Source of the DNA: Monilinia fructicola | Taxonomy: Eukaryota > Ascomycota > Leotiomycetes > Helotiales > Sclerotiniaceae | NCBI GenBank assembly: GCA_008692225.1 | Contig: VICG01000004.1 | Coordinates: 496,501-560,500 of the forward strand | Length of the DNA stretch: 64,000 nucleotides | Direction: 5' to 3' | In this document: positions 11,971-23,879 of the stretch, piece after piece | Layout of the letters: the number at the start of each line of letters is the position of its first letter | Numbering within the stretch: position 1 is the first letter of the stretch | The notes under the pieces: generated by a model | What the model saw: the letters and a program-made list of their open reading frames with translations, nothing else | The model's database searches: none | Told to the model about the DNA's origin: nothing | Made by a program: the position numbers and the translations under genes

Positions 11971-13370
11971 TTAATCATAATCATTCAAGACCTTCCTTGG
12001 ATCCAAACTACTGATATTCGCACTCTTGGCTTCACCCTCGAATACAAATTCACTAATCAACTTTCCAGTCGCGCAACTATTTTGAATACCCCAACATGTA
12101 TGACCTGAAGCTAGGAAAAGTCCTCTAATGCCCGTGTGACCAATGAGAGGACCTCCGCCGTTGCTTACCAAGGGGAGATAACATGCTTGTCTACTGATGA
12201 CTTTGCCGTTACGCATAGGATCGGATATTGACCCTATGTAATCTATAATATCGTCGCAACTAGATTCATCGCATACGACTAGATTCGAGGACTTAGGGAG
12301 AGGTACTGTTTCATCTCCTTCGCCTGTATAATCATGTTAGGATCGATAGCATGCAAGAATATGGGAGAAACATACCGCAAGCATAGACAGTTCCATCTGG
12401 TCTAGCATACATCTCGGGATTAACCATCTTATCATGTTTTCTCTTCTTTGCCCCATCTTCCGTCTTTCGTCCAAATCCCTTTGGTAAATCAATTTCTGTA
12501 AAAATTGCCCAAGGAGAAACCTCGGCTTCCACCACTACACTATGTGCCCTTTGCGAAACAATTGGTGCTTCTGGCCATATGTGACTTGTCCAGGGTCCCG
12601 CGGATAATATGACGTCATTGGCGCGTAACGTGTGAATATGTCTCGTCTCCTTGTCTTCGTACGTTACACCCTTGACATGATTTCCCGTATAATCGATGGC
12701 AGTAACCGAACCATAAACAATTTCTACACCTTTTTCCACGGCCAGATCTGCCATTGACGTGGTGAATTGATATGGATGGACTTGTGCCGTAGTCTCTGGA
12801 GTTCCCATCTCCGAATACCATTTAACATTGTCCGTTTCTAACCAATCCAAATCCTGAGGAATATCGCCACCCCATTTCTTCTGTTTCTTCATGTCTGTTT
12901 TTGGTAACTTTTTCCAAGCTTCCCCTCCATTTTCACTTGTTTGATTGGGATCAGCTTCTGAGATCAATCGTGCTTTGGCTCCAATGGAACCGCAATGTAA
13001 TTGACGATATCCCATCGTTTAGCACCATCATGTTCTTTTGCCAGTTCGGCATGAAGTTTATAAGATAATGGAACGATAGATGATGGACGTGCCCATAACG
13101 CCAGAAGTCCACCTGCTTTTCCCGATGCAGCTGATGCGATAGATTGTGCTTCGATGATGGTAATTTTGGTAGTAGATGGATTATATAATGGATGGCGAGT
13201 TAAAAAGTAGGCGGACGTACAACCGATAATTCCACCACCTAATTGGGGTTTGGGATATTAAGATACAATCTGTAGACATTGGAATTGAATGTAAAGATTG
13301 ACATACCAATGATTATGATATTTCTTTGGGGTGATTGAGGTGAAGATGGTGAAGATGGTGAAGATGGCAT
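11971..13370 (-). CDS. FAD-dependent oxidoreductase (DAO/glycine-oxidase fold)
   Basis: DAO-superfamily flavoenzyme, probably oxidising an amino acid or amine with FAD; the closest general type is the yeast Tda3-like group (inference). Three exons: 13370-13307, 13238-12376 and 12323-11971, with introns 13239-13306 and 12324-12375. The first intron splits the FAD-binding loop, giving NIIIIGGGIIGCTSAYFLT (GxGxxG). SGKAGGLLALWARPSS follows, then the substrate domain, and GHTCWGIQNSCATGKLISEF near the end is the second FAD-contact region. Length is about 426 residues. The N-terminus is a Ser-Pro repeat (SPSSPSSPQSP). One base is missing at the C3 run 13011-13013: KEHDGAKRW and GYRQLHCGSIGAKARL are in different frames. 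A GATG microsatellite lies 37-70 bp upstream of the start. Confidence 0.82.
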
Positions 13371-13406
13371 GATTTTAGTCAAGTGCTTGGATTGTTTCTT
13401 GAGCAT

Positions 13407-13440
13407 TGATGGATGGATGGATGGATGGATGGATGGATGA
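13407..13440. repeat. GATG tetranucleotide microsatellite
   Basis: About eight uninterrupted GATG units in the 5' flank of the FAD oxidoreductase gene. Likely length-polymorphic between strains. Confidence 0.9.
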
Positions 13441-13629
13441 TACCAAGTTGATCCAAACTCTATACAATCAAAGTTTCAAGCTTTCATTTTATGGATGATG
13501 ACTGTTCCTTATCTTACTTATCTTAGCTTTGATTGACCTCACGTGAGAAAGTGGTTGATGATCATTGTTATAGATATCCTTATTCCAAACTTTTCTTAGT
13601 TTCCTTAATATCTTTAGTACTCTATACAT

Positions 13630-13905
13630 GTACTTGGTGTTGTTTCGGGTTTATGCCGGGATAAATATTAACTGAAAACGGAATTTATTATAAAAAATTA
13701 AAATAAATCAACGAAACTATTAAAATCAACGAATCTATTAAAAATTATAAATAATTCTTTATAGTATTATTAAGTTAAAAAATAAACGTTTAGTATATTT
13801 AAATTCTTAAAAATGAAAGTTTTATAATATATAAAAAAAGATTTAAAAGATATACTATTCTATAGATTTTTACCCTAGTATAGACCCAAAACAATATCAA
13901 GTACT
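13630..13905. mobile_element. MITE-like element with about 36-bp terminal inverted repeats, RIP-mutated
   Basis: The left end begins GTACTTGGTGTTGTTTCGGG. The reverse complement of the right end begins GTACTTGATATTGTTTTGGG, and the similarity continues to about 36 bp. Over the first 30 bp the differences between the arms are all transitions, which fits RIP. The interior (about 200 bp) is extremely AT-rich and non-coding. Size and structure fit a non-autonomous DNA transposon. I could not fix the target-site duplication, so the superfamily is open. Confidence 0.65.
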
Positions 13906-15192
13906 ACGTATATATTTCCTTCTCGCCTTCGCTTTTTTCTTTATTCTTTTTGTTATTTTACTACTATTAAAGAAACTCGAAAATGCCTAGGTGAGGAAGA
14001 TATAGTAGATCTCTATTCGAAGTAAATGTATAGATGTTATAACCTTATAGTATTAATAAATAATATAAAATAAGAAATTTCTACGAATTATTATTAATAA
14101 TTAATTTAATAATTAATTTAATAATTAATTTAATTATAATTTAGTAATTAACTTAGTAATAATTTAATAGTAATAGAATAATTAATTTAATAATTAATTT
14201 AATAAATTAATTTAATAATTAATTTAATTAATTAAGACTAATCTAGTACGATTGAATATAAGAAAAGAAGATAACGTTATTATTATACTATAAGCTAGAG
14301 CTATATACTAGTTACTAACTAATTATACGCTAGTTGTATTGCGTGACTGATGGTTACGCCACATGTCCGTAGTGTGACCATCGTGGCGTAACATTTTAAT
14401 ATTACTAATAATAGTAGTATTCTTAATATTTTTATTCTAATATTCCTAATAATTCTTTTATAAAATCCCTAATATCTTTAATTTCTTTAATATTCCCAAT
14501 ATCATTACATTATTATATTGATTATTATATTATCATATTCTTGTATTATCAACATCATTCAATTGGTTCAAATATCAACACACCGACTTACGTATTGCCT
14601 ATCTAGGTAATTATTCAAATACGGATATTCCAAACCCAAAAAAACCCTCAGACCCCTCCATTCTCATACAAATATTGATACAAAGCATCCGAATTACCCA
14701 AATCACCCAAATCACCCAAATCATTCCAATCATCCCAAACATCCCAAAGCCAATGCAATTCAATATCAAACAAACTTCATACAAGTAAACCTTCAGAAAT
14801 AATCATTTCTCCCCATTCTTGAATGATAAATGATACTTCCAACCCAATCATCAACACGACTACAAGTATCAATATCAAAATCATACTTGTACAAGTCCGT
14901 ACAAAGTGTTATTATTATTATTAATAATAATAATAAACCTCCATCTCCTTCGAACCTATTCCACTGTAAACCTTCTTCTGCTTCTCCTCCTTCTTGTCTC
15001 TCCCCCTCTCCCTTTCCCTCTCCCTCTCTTAATTATAACTTCGTCGCATCATCTCGACGGAGTTTTACATCATACCACAATCATAATTCGTGTTCATTTC
15101 CCGTCGTCAATATTTGGAGATCACGAAAAACAGATCTTACTGTTAGACAACATTCACAAACTTACGTTCAGCAACATCTAAAGAATATCACC
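13906..15192. other. AT-rich intergenic sequence with simple repeats
   Basis: From about 14040 to 14260 the sequence consists largely of near-repeats of TAATTAATTTAATAATT, strongly self-complementary. A perfect 10-bp inverted repeat sits at 14353-14392. From 14690 to 14760 there are tandem AATCACCCA-type units. From 14906 to 14935 an ATT/AAT tract forms a hairpin. The last 250 bp before 15193 are pyrimidine-rich and probably the promoter and leader of the peroxidase gene. No coding sequence was found. Confidence 0.5.
14353..14392. repeat. Perfect 10-bp inverted repeat (possible DNA-transposon end)
   Basis: GTTACGCCAC at 14353-14362 and GTGGCGTAAC at 14383-14392 are exact reverse complements separated by 20 bp. 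This short island of normal GC sits inside AT-rich DNA. It may be a hairpin or abutting transposon termini. Confidence 0.45.
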
Positions 15193-16008
15193 ATGTCATC
15201 CGCAGCGTCTATTTATGAGTTCGAACCTTTGAACAGTATGTTGTTGATTGATATCCATATTAATCTTCATTTTCATTTTCATTTTCATCTCCACCTTCAT
15301 AGTCATCCTCATATCCCTCCTTCAATCTTCTTCCCCTCGTATTTGCATTATCACATCTTGACTTACCCCTCATGTTTGCACAAATCCTCTTCATAAGAAT
15401 TACACTAATCATATCCCCCTCCACTCTACAGAAAAAGGCGAACCAACTCCCCTCTCAGATTACAAAGGCAAAGTCCTCTTGATCGTCAATACAGCCTCCA
15501 AATGTGGTTTCACCCCTCAATTCGAAGGGTTGGAGAAATTATACAAAGATGTCAAGGAGAAGCATGGTGATGATTTTGTAATCCTGGGCTTTCCATGTAA
15601 TCAATTCGGTGGGCAGGATCCTGGCAGTGATGAGGAGATTCAGAGTTTCTGCCAGATCAACTATGGAGTTTCTTTCCCCATCGTATGTTTTGTCCATCTT
15701 TCCAAACCGAAACACGCACACTTTCCGGGAATGCGATGATGCTTGACATACACATGCTAACGTCTTTCCTTCTCGATAGATGAAAAAAAGTCGATGTCAA
15801 TGGCGATAATGCAGCTCCACTCTTCAAATGGCTCAAGGAAGAAAAGCCAGGTCTCCTCGGTCTTCAACGCGTCAAGTGGAACTTCGAGAAGTGGTTAGTC
15901 GGTAGAGATGGAAAGGTTAAGCAGAGATGGGCCAGCACCACCAAGCCAGAATCTTTGGAGAAGCCAATCCTGGAGGCATTGAAGGAAACCACCAAATCCG
16001 AACTTTGA
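15193..16008 (+). CDS. gpx3: Glutathione-peroxidase-like thiol peroxidase (Gpx3/Hyr1 type)
   Basis: Thiol peroxidase reducing hydrogen and lipid peroxides, in fungi usually using thioredoxin, and in yeast also the peroxide sensor for Yap1. Exons 15193-15235, 15432-15682 and 15780-16008; introns of 196 and 97 bp. The peroxidatic Cys lies in [12 protein letters not shown] (Cys in place of selenocysteine), the family signature [18 protein letters not shown] follows, and the Trp-Asn of the tetrad is in [14 protein letters not shown]. Length is 173 residues, usual for the family. Exon 3 opens ATG followed by seven A. Only six A keep [15 protein letters not shown] in frame; seven lead to a stop within ten codons, so 15783-15789 holds one surplus base. 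There is no organelle signal in this start. Confidence 0.88.
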
Positions 16009-19000
16009 GCATCCTTTGATGATTGAGTGCGAGCACAGGAGTTTTGATATGGCGAAGTTGCGAAGTGAGGGAAATTGGTCATTTGGGAGCAGTGCCATGG
16101 ACGCATATTTAATTGATAAAGGGGTAGCGCGTGGGATCTGTTATGAAGGGAGTCAATACCATGAAATAAGGAAACATCTATCGATTTAAGAGTAGTTTGG
16201 GCAATCAATACATCTGGCTTTTACCCACCGAAGGGGTGGCATAGTTTCGAGTGGAATACTCCCTCTCGCTGATTGTTTTCTTGGTCCTCACCTCGGCCTT
16301 GACCTCCTTGTCTACTGTATTCCGACGGTATTCCTGCACATCCCATCATGTCACATTATATCACTCTCTCCACCCCACATTCCACCCAATCAATAATCCC
16401 TTCTCCCCCCGCGTATTCCCCCTCAACGAAAATCAAACCCCACCCTCATACCCCTACAATAGGCCTACATTACCCCGAAATCCTACTGGAGTTGTTTCGT
16501 TTCGTTTCGCTTCGTTGTTTCGCTTCGCTTGTATACCCAGGACATCCTAACATCTCGTCAGTAGGGGCGGAGAGAGAGCGATGCGTGATTTTTATTCGTT
16601 CCTTTTCTTGTTCGTGATTTTGTGGTTTTGTGGTTTTTACTTGGGGTGAGGTGGAGTGAGTAATGAAGGGAGGAGAGGGGAGGGGAGGAGAGGAGAGGGG
16701 AGGAGAGATTTTTGTGGAATTGAAGGAGGTGTGGGTTTGGAAGGGAGGAGGGGAGAGGGGGGGGGCTGAGAGGAGGAGTTGATTTTTGATTTTTTTTTTT
16801 CGCTGCAGTTGTTGGGTGGGACGGGGGCGTACTGGTTGATGATGATGATGATGATGATCCTGGCGATGGGGAAACCGTCGGGAAACCCCTCAGCCTCTGA
16901 TTCCCATGACGGATTTTGCAGCAGGCATGGGAATGGGGTGTGTGTGTGTGTGTGTGTGGAAGGCGATTCACGGGTGGACAGGAGGAGGTTGTCGAGATTA
17001 TATTGTTGCGTTGCGTTGGGCTGCATTGCGTTGTTGAGTTGTGATCATCCATGCCTCCACCGATGAACCCGCTGCGGAATATGATGCGTAGTTAGGCTGT
17101 TGATTGGTGGGCTGTTGATCATCTTGGTACTGTACCGTCCTTCCATCTATCTCTCCTCGTAGTAAATACACTGCCATAGCGTAGCATAGTATAGTATAGC
17201 ATCAACGCCCGCGGAGTCCCCTGTTAGATCATCTCTGCATTTATTGCAGGGTTATTTATGGTTATTATGATGGGTGGTGGGTGGTGGCGCGGGGGGTGGG
17301 GGTTGATTTAGTTTATTTGTATGGATATCCCTAATATACTTGATATAAATGTAAAATGTATAGTGTATAATGATAGGTAGTGGGGGGGGGATCAAGGAAT
17401 GGACGAGATGGCGTGGACTTTTTTCGTGGTTTTTCATGGTGCTTTGGTGTTTTGCACTTTGCAATTTGTACGTCTCTTTTTACATTGGGGGATGTGGATT
17501 CCGGTGGGAGGGTGGAAGCGTGGTGGTGGGTGGATTGTGAGTTTAGGTGCGGCTTTGTAGGGGGCGCGGGATGGGGGAGTGGGAAAAGGGGAAGCGAGGG
17601 GGAATGATCGGGTTTGTTTGGTGAGGCTGGAGGGGAAGATTGGTGCAGTGGATGAATGGCATGGAAGGTAATCCTGTTATGAGAACGTGGGCAGTGCGAA
17701 GCGTGCTTCCGGAGCGGGGGAGGGGGTTTTATACGGTTGCGGTTGCGGTTGCAGTTGCGGCTGCTGGAGTTGGGGTTGGGGTTTGTTTGAGTGATAGGAT
17801 TGGATGGGATTCTGGGGAATTTGAAGTTGCTGGTTAATTGTTAGCTTTATTCTATGGCGTTTTGTTATATATACTGTATAACTATTGATAGTATGTTTTG
17901 GGGTTTCTTTTTGGTTTTCTTGTTGTTATCGTTGTTTATCGTTGTCGTCGTTATCGTTGTTAAGTCTTACGTTTCTCTACTCCCAAGATTCATGATTCAT
18001 ACCTTGGATTTCCTGCAAGAATACCAACGGATAATGCTGGATATTGCGAATTTCTATTCAGCTGGAAGGACCAATATTTCACTCCTCTCTGCTTATTTTT
18101 TCATATCGAGCATACGCTCACTATTACCTAATCATCCATTCATCATCCAATTTCTCTTCAATTTATAATGTTACGGATTCCCTCGCTTAATAAAGTGCTT
18201 GATATGGGGCGAAGCTAATAGGAGGGTAGGGTAGAAAAGAAGAAAAAGGGGAGAAGAAGGAAAGAATGATTCAATGACAATAGACACATGTATTTTATTC
18301 ATGTAAACTTCCTATTATACATTTTAAACCGTAAGTCTAGTTTACCTTACATTCTAAGATTCCATTTATAAACCACACACCTTCAGCTCACATGCGCCGA
18401 TTCATTTCAAAATTAACTTAAAGGCTACCAGCTACCTCGATGTCCACCAAATGCGTACAAGTACAAATAGCCATAGCACGATACAGAATCACATACTTGC
18501 AAAGTCTGCCATATTTCGAGCGTAATTCTTCAAATGATTTTGGTACATGCGACTAATTATGTATAATGATATTTCCCAATTGAGCGATTTTACCCATGAA
18601 GATTGGTATTTGACAGCTGGGATATCGTTTTAAAGTATAGATAAAATATTACTATTACTTCTATGGTTCTTTCAAACAATCAGTCTTCTCCCACTCTTGG
18701 ATATTGATTTAGTGGTAATGTTATATGGATTTATATACAGATCTAATCAATACATCATGGCTTATATTCGTATCTAGGGCATCCCAGCTGCAGCTACCCG
18801 AAAAGAGAACTTGGTAGTCATGGCATGAATAAATTTGTAAAGATTCATTGGCTATTATAGTGATAGATCATAAATTGTAGGAAATAACCTCTTTGAAAAG
18901 TAAAGATGTGCTAGTGAATCTACGGCTTTGACTCTCGGCATTAAAAGTTTGGGAAGGGCTTGGTGTAATCAACAAAGTAAAGTGAGTTGAGTGGTATACA

Positions 19001-20042
19001 TGAGATGAGTAGTAAGGTAAATCCATAGCTGGTGTGAAGATGGAAAAACTTTGTTGGTATGGATCAGAATGCGAGATACATATCTTTCGCCCCCTCGTTG
19101 AAGATCTTTCCTAGTATATGAATAGATTATTCTCTTCTCCAGAATGCTCGATATGCATGCAATAACCCTAATCCTACTTCATAACCATTTCTTTGATGCT
19201 CAGTGAATCTTCGAGTAATTATCTAGAACGCCAACTCCGTTCTATCATCCTATTGATAGAATATCAAGATGATAACTTTTGCTGTCGATTTCCATAATCA
19301 ATGAATCTATCATCATCAATATACTTGAAATTTTATCTCATCTCTATTGTCATTTTATCCATGGGGATTTGTGTTTTTGAAATGTAATTTATCCAAAAGT
19401 CCTCATTCACACGAATTCTTCGCGCTTACCGCCATTACAACAACTCAGCCCTCATTCATTTCCACTAACTCTTCAGGTCGCCGAATCTACTCGAGTCCCT
19501 TTGCTCGTTATTGCAAAGTATCAAAGAGGGCATGTTGTATCCATTATAAGATTTCGGAGTATTGAAATTCGGCCTTCGGCACTAGTGCGGGAGAATAGCT
19601 CGCTTAGAAAAGGAGGGAAATTTGGGAAGTTCTCGGTGGTTATATAATTGTAGGTCTCTATATGACTATGATGAAACCAATCCGGGGACGATTCTCTTAA
19701 TGATTGTATATGCTCTATGTTTCATATACTTCGGCTCCTATATGCATAAGTGGTTTGTTGGACTGTTAGTTCGTGTTCTGGGTAATAATTAGGTATGTGT
19801 TACATTGTATCATTGATCTCATGGTCAGATAATCATATTAGCCTAATTAGCTTAGCTTAGTCAGCGGAGCTCATCATTAAGAATCCGCCCACATTCTCAA
19901 TCCATATCTTATTTGTTCTCAACAACTATAGCAAATGGTAGCAAGCCTTTTTTCCCTACCTCCACCAGCTTATACATTATCAGGGGTTGGATCATCGATC
20001 GATGTCATTCAGACCCTCCATTCTTTCGTTTGATTCGTTGAT
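16009..20042. other. 4 kb gene-poor region with simple-sequence tracts
   Basis: No gene is recognised. Between 16640 and 16790 the plus strand is almost pure purine (GGGA/GGAG runs) with a G9 tract. A GATGAT tract lies near 16838-16857, a GT repeat at about 16937-16957, and more G-runs with quadruplex potential at 17270-17310 and near 17380. The region 17850-18180 is T-rich with a hydrophobic open frame that I read as chance. From 18.3 to 20.0 kb nothing beyond ordinary AT-leaning intergenic sequence was seen. Confidence 0.5.
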
Positions 20043-20117
20043 TCTCTCTTTCCAGCTTCGTCGTTTTGCTGTGAAAGGATCTGAGAGTTTTCAAAAAGCA
20101 CAGCAAGATCACGGATT

Positions 20118-20252
20118 ATGAGCAGTATAACACCAAATCATCAAGACGAGCATCAAGAATTCTTCGAAAAAGCACTCGTAGTCGATCATTTCATATAAAA
20201 ACGGACTAAAGCTAAGGACAGATTGACAGCGGAACAAATTGAAGCTGTCAGT
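20118..20252 (+). pseudogene. Decayed small-ORF copy 1 of 3
   Basis: ATG at 20118 opens MSSITPNHQDEHQEFFEK, then VVDHFI and a TAA stop at 20196. In the same frame the sequence continues KRTKAKDRLTAEQIEAVS, clearly related to copies 2 and 3. A conserved block containing GTTTTGCTG and GGATCTGAG precedes the start, as in the other copies. Function unknown; no database family recalled. Confidence 0.6.
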
Positions 20253-20365
20253 CCCTCCTTTTTTATTTGGCCCATTGAAACTCACTTCTTACCCTTGTTT
20301 TGCTGTTAAATACAACCTGAGCAGGATCTGAGCGTTCTCTGGGTGAATAACAAGATTACGGTGTA

Positions 20366-20510
20366 ATGAGTAGCATTTTTCAAAACTTTCAAGCCGAGCA
20401 ACAAGAAACCTTTGAGCAAACAACTCTAATCAATCTTTTCATCAGCTAACGTCCCAAAGCAAATGACCGATTGACAGCGTATACCAAATGGTTTATTAAC
20501 CCCACCAGCT
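20366..20510 (+). pseudogene. Decayed small-ORF copy 2 of 3
   Basis: ATG at 20366 opens MSSIFQNFQAEQQETFEQTT, then LINLFIS and TAA at 20447, followed in frame by RPKANDRLTA. Copy 3 has CAA (Gln) at the stop position, so CAA to TAA, a C-to-T transition typical of RIP, would explain the stop. The preceding block CTTACCCTTGTTTTGCTG at about 20290-20310 recurs before copy 3. Confidence 0.6.
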
Positions 20511-20676
20511 GTAAAAACGGCGCCAGGCAGTTATAAACATTCAATCAATTTGACCAGTCCCTCTTTTTTGTCTTTTTATCTATTGAAACTCACTTTTTAC
20601 CCTTGTTTTGCTGCCATATATACCCAGTTGCGGATCTGATTGTTCACTGGGTAGATAATAGGGTTACGGTGTGATA

Positions 20677-20850
20677 ATTAGCAGTTTACAAGAGACCTAT
20701 CGGCAAACAACTCTTGTCGATGTTTTTCTCAAGCAACGTCCTAAAGCAAAGGGCAAACCTACAGCTGAACAAATACGAGCTGTCACCTGGGTTTTAAACA
20801 ATTACCTGGCTTCAAACAAACCACCGGCACCTTCTGTTTCATTTTCATGA
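20677..20850 (+). pseudogene. Small-ORF copy 3 of 3, start codon lost
   Basis: Open for 57 codons from an ATT where copies 1 and 2 have ATG. It reads ISSLQETYRQTTLVDVFLKQ, then RPKAKGKPTAEQIRAVTWVL, and ends before TGA at 20848. It lacks about eight N-terminal residues found in copies 1 and 2 but keeps the rest of the frame and has a longer C-terminus (NNYLASNKPPAPSVSFS). It is the least damaged of the three and best represents the ancestral peptide. Role unknown. Confidence 0.55.
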
Positions 20851-21630
20851 CCTTTGACACTATGGATTGAAAAGACATCGTAAAGTTCGTGTAAATTCAT
20901 TCGCCATCATCATTTATTGTCATTGCAGATTTTTTTAGTTTTCATCTTATCATTGGGAATTTTGTTGCTAGTAGTAAAGATGCTGTTTTACAAGACTTTT
21001 TTTTTCTGCTGAAATATATCAATATCCCTGGGACTTGGATCAAGTGGCGATTAAACGAGAGTCTGAGCCTTTGTATTAAGGTCCCATCGGTGCCGTGTAT
21101 CAATGTTAGTTTAGTATAGAGAATCTGAATACATTACAGTACCATTTTATAGCTACTTGTCTCATTCCATATCCGTCAGCATGGAAAGCAAGCGATAGAT
21201 TCACTTCATCAATCCTTCAGCCAATCTACAAATCTTTAAGCATTTTTTACTATAAATTACTAAATCACTTATAAATAAGTACGAAATCAAACGACTTCTA
21301 TGAATTTCATTATGCCTCCTTATTAAAGAGTCGTTTAACTATACACTACTATTGGTTGCCACATTGCATTTGACCTGGCCACATCATCATTTTAGATCTG
21401 ATTTGCGTATACTCTCACAACTATACAATGTCCCACTTTGTTTTCACAGCTCAATTTGACCGTCTTCTTTCCTTTCTTGTTACCATCTTGTCACTTGTTC
21501 TCACGTCAGGGAGTTAGATGACGAGATATGGGAATTTAATCGACGTTCATGGATCCCCGAGTATTCCCACTCCCTTTGAATCTGTTTACAAGCTATCTAT
21601 ATGTTGGCATAAGAAGAAATAGTTAGCACC
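20851..21630. other. Intergenic sequence beside the retrotransposon
   Basis: No gene is recognised. AT content rises toward the element. The last five bases (21626-21630, GCACC) are the left copy of the target-site duplication. Confidence 0.55.
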
Positions 21631-21795
21631 TGTGAGAGATTGATTGTATTAAATTAAGATGAGGATTTGTGAAAGTAAGCGAAGCCCTTTTTATAGACTC
21701 CGCTTACTTAAACTAAGCTAAGCTAATTTAAGATAAATTAGATAAATTAGGCTAATATGGTTATATAACCATAAAATTGATAATATATTATAATA
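21631..21795 (-). repeat. Left LTR (3' LTR in coding orientation)
   Basis: Begins TGTGAGAGATTGATT on the plus strand and ends ATTATAATA. Same length as the right LTR. By hand alignment about 27 of 165 positions differ from it and every difference is a transition. Preceded by GCACC. Confidence 0.9.
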
Positions 21796-23879
21796 AATAT
21801 TATTAATAAAAAATACTTTATCCTAAAGTATAAAAATAAAAAAAAAAATAAAAAAAATATCTTGTACAATCTTTTGTTATTTTCCATTATTTTATCCTTT
21901 AAAAGCCTTAATAACTTTTATTGGAATATATTTTATTATTTGCTATTTATTTCATTTTATAATTCTTTTTTGATATTATACCAAATACTTTATTATAACT
22001 CTTTTATTTCTTTTATATTATTCTTGTTTATATAAGATTCAATTAATAACCAATTCTAAATTCTATAAAATTTCTTGTACAAAAAATCGTTAATAAAGGT
22101 TTTTGGTAGGGTTTGATAAAGGCTTAAAATATACAATATTGATAACTGAATGTATTTTTATTAATTCGAGTAATTCGATTTAATATATCAAATAGTTTAT
22201 TTTTTTTAATACTTTAAAAAATCCTGTAAATTATTGTTTAATTTTAATATTTTGCTTTGCAAAATCAGGTATGTTATAATTATAATAAAGTTTTAATAAA
22301 ATTTAATTATTAACCTTAAAAAACATTGGTTTATAGCGTTTATTGTATTAATATTTTATATATATTGCTACAAACTTTATTATATTAATAACTTTAATCA
22401 AAGTAAGTTTATATTTTCCGTTAATTAATAGTTTAATAGGATAAACTTGGATTAGAAATTCTATAGGTTCAAATTTAGCTTATAAAAGGGCTATTTTCAA
22501 AAGTTTTATAATAATTTTAGTTATAATATTAAAAGGCTTTTTAATTTATAAATTATACATTACTATAATAATGAATATATTAATCTTATATAAAATAAAG
22601 TTTAATAGTGTAATAGTTAAATAAAGCAAAATTCTAAACTAATAAAAAATATTCTTTATAATAATCAAATAATAGTATAAAGTAATTTTAATTATTTGAT
22701 TAATATATTTATTAGTATTATTGGTTTAAGGGTATTAAATAATAGTAAAGAGTAATTTAACATTTAATAAATCTATAATACTCTTTTACATTTCAAAAAT
22801 AAACTTCTTATTTCAATCTAATATTATTATTTAAAGAACTTTTTATAAAACTTGTAATAAATATATAATCAAAGTATTTTCTTATTAAGCTACTATTTAG
22901 ATTAATTTACTTAAGATTAGTGTAATAGCTTTTAAAAATTTATTAATAATTGATAAACTACAATTAAACAAATCTAAAGTAAATCGAAATAAAGTAAATA
23001 TAAAATTGATAAAAATTATATAAAAAATATATAAAGAGATTAAAATTGATTATAAGCTATTATAAGATTGGTAGCGTAAAATTAATAATACTTTATATTA
23101 ATAATAATAATATAAATAAACTTAAATCTTTTTTGAAATGCTAAAAACATAAAAATTAGCCGAAACTCTTTTATAAATCCTATTATAACCAAAATATCTG
23201 AACTAATTGTATATATAACTGAAAACTTTAATCTTTAGCAATTTAAGTATTATTATATAAGCCCATAGGTAAATTTAATCAACTTTTGTATAAAGTATTT
23301 TATTTCTGAACTCAAAGAGTAATTTCACAATATTAATTTTTAGTTCAAAATTTTTTTTAATTTGCTTAATAAAATTAAAAGTTTTAATATTTATATTATA
23401 AGCCTGTTTTAACTTTTATAATCAAATTTTACCAATTTGTAAAATAGTTATAAGATACCTCTAAGATTTCATCAAATCAATATTATAAATTAGTTTGATT
23501 GTAAAATCTTATTGTTTATTAATTGTAATATTAATAATATAAAATTTTAATAAAGTATTTGATATAATATTTAATTGTTTTAATTTGTATTGTATTTCAA
23601 GTTGGAATTTGGATAAATATTTAAAACTTTGAAAATATTGTAGATTTAATTTAACTAATAATAAAATATTTATTAAAATTTAAATTATTATTTGAATAAT
23701 GATAAAATAATTAGTATAAATAATAATTAATAATTTCGAAAATTTGATAAAATATCGAATTCTATTAATAATCTAGTATAAATTTGTGATCTTTAATTCG
23801 ATAGGCTAATAATTAAATTTAATAATTGTAATTAATTTAAACAAAAATATAATAAACATTATTAATTTTTGGATTAAAA

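Noticed and set aside
13407..13440. Array-like GATG repeats
   Set aside because: A plain microsatellite; no spacers, so not CRISPR-like.
16251..17052. Long overlapping open frames on both strands over a Pro/Ser/His-rich or purine-rich tract
   Set aside because: They arise from low-complexity CCT/TCC and GGGA runs that lack stops; no domain or codon pattern supports them.
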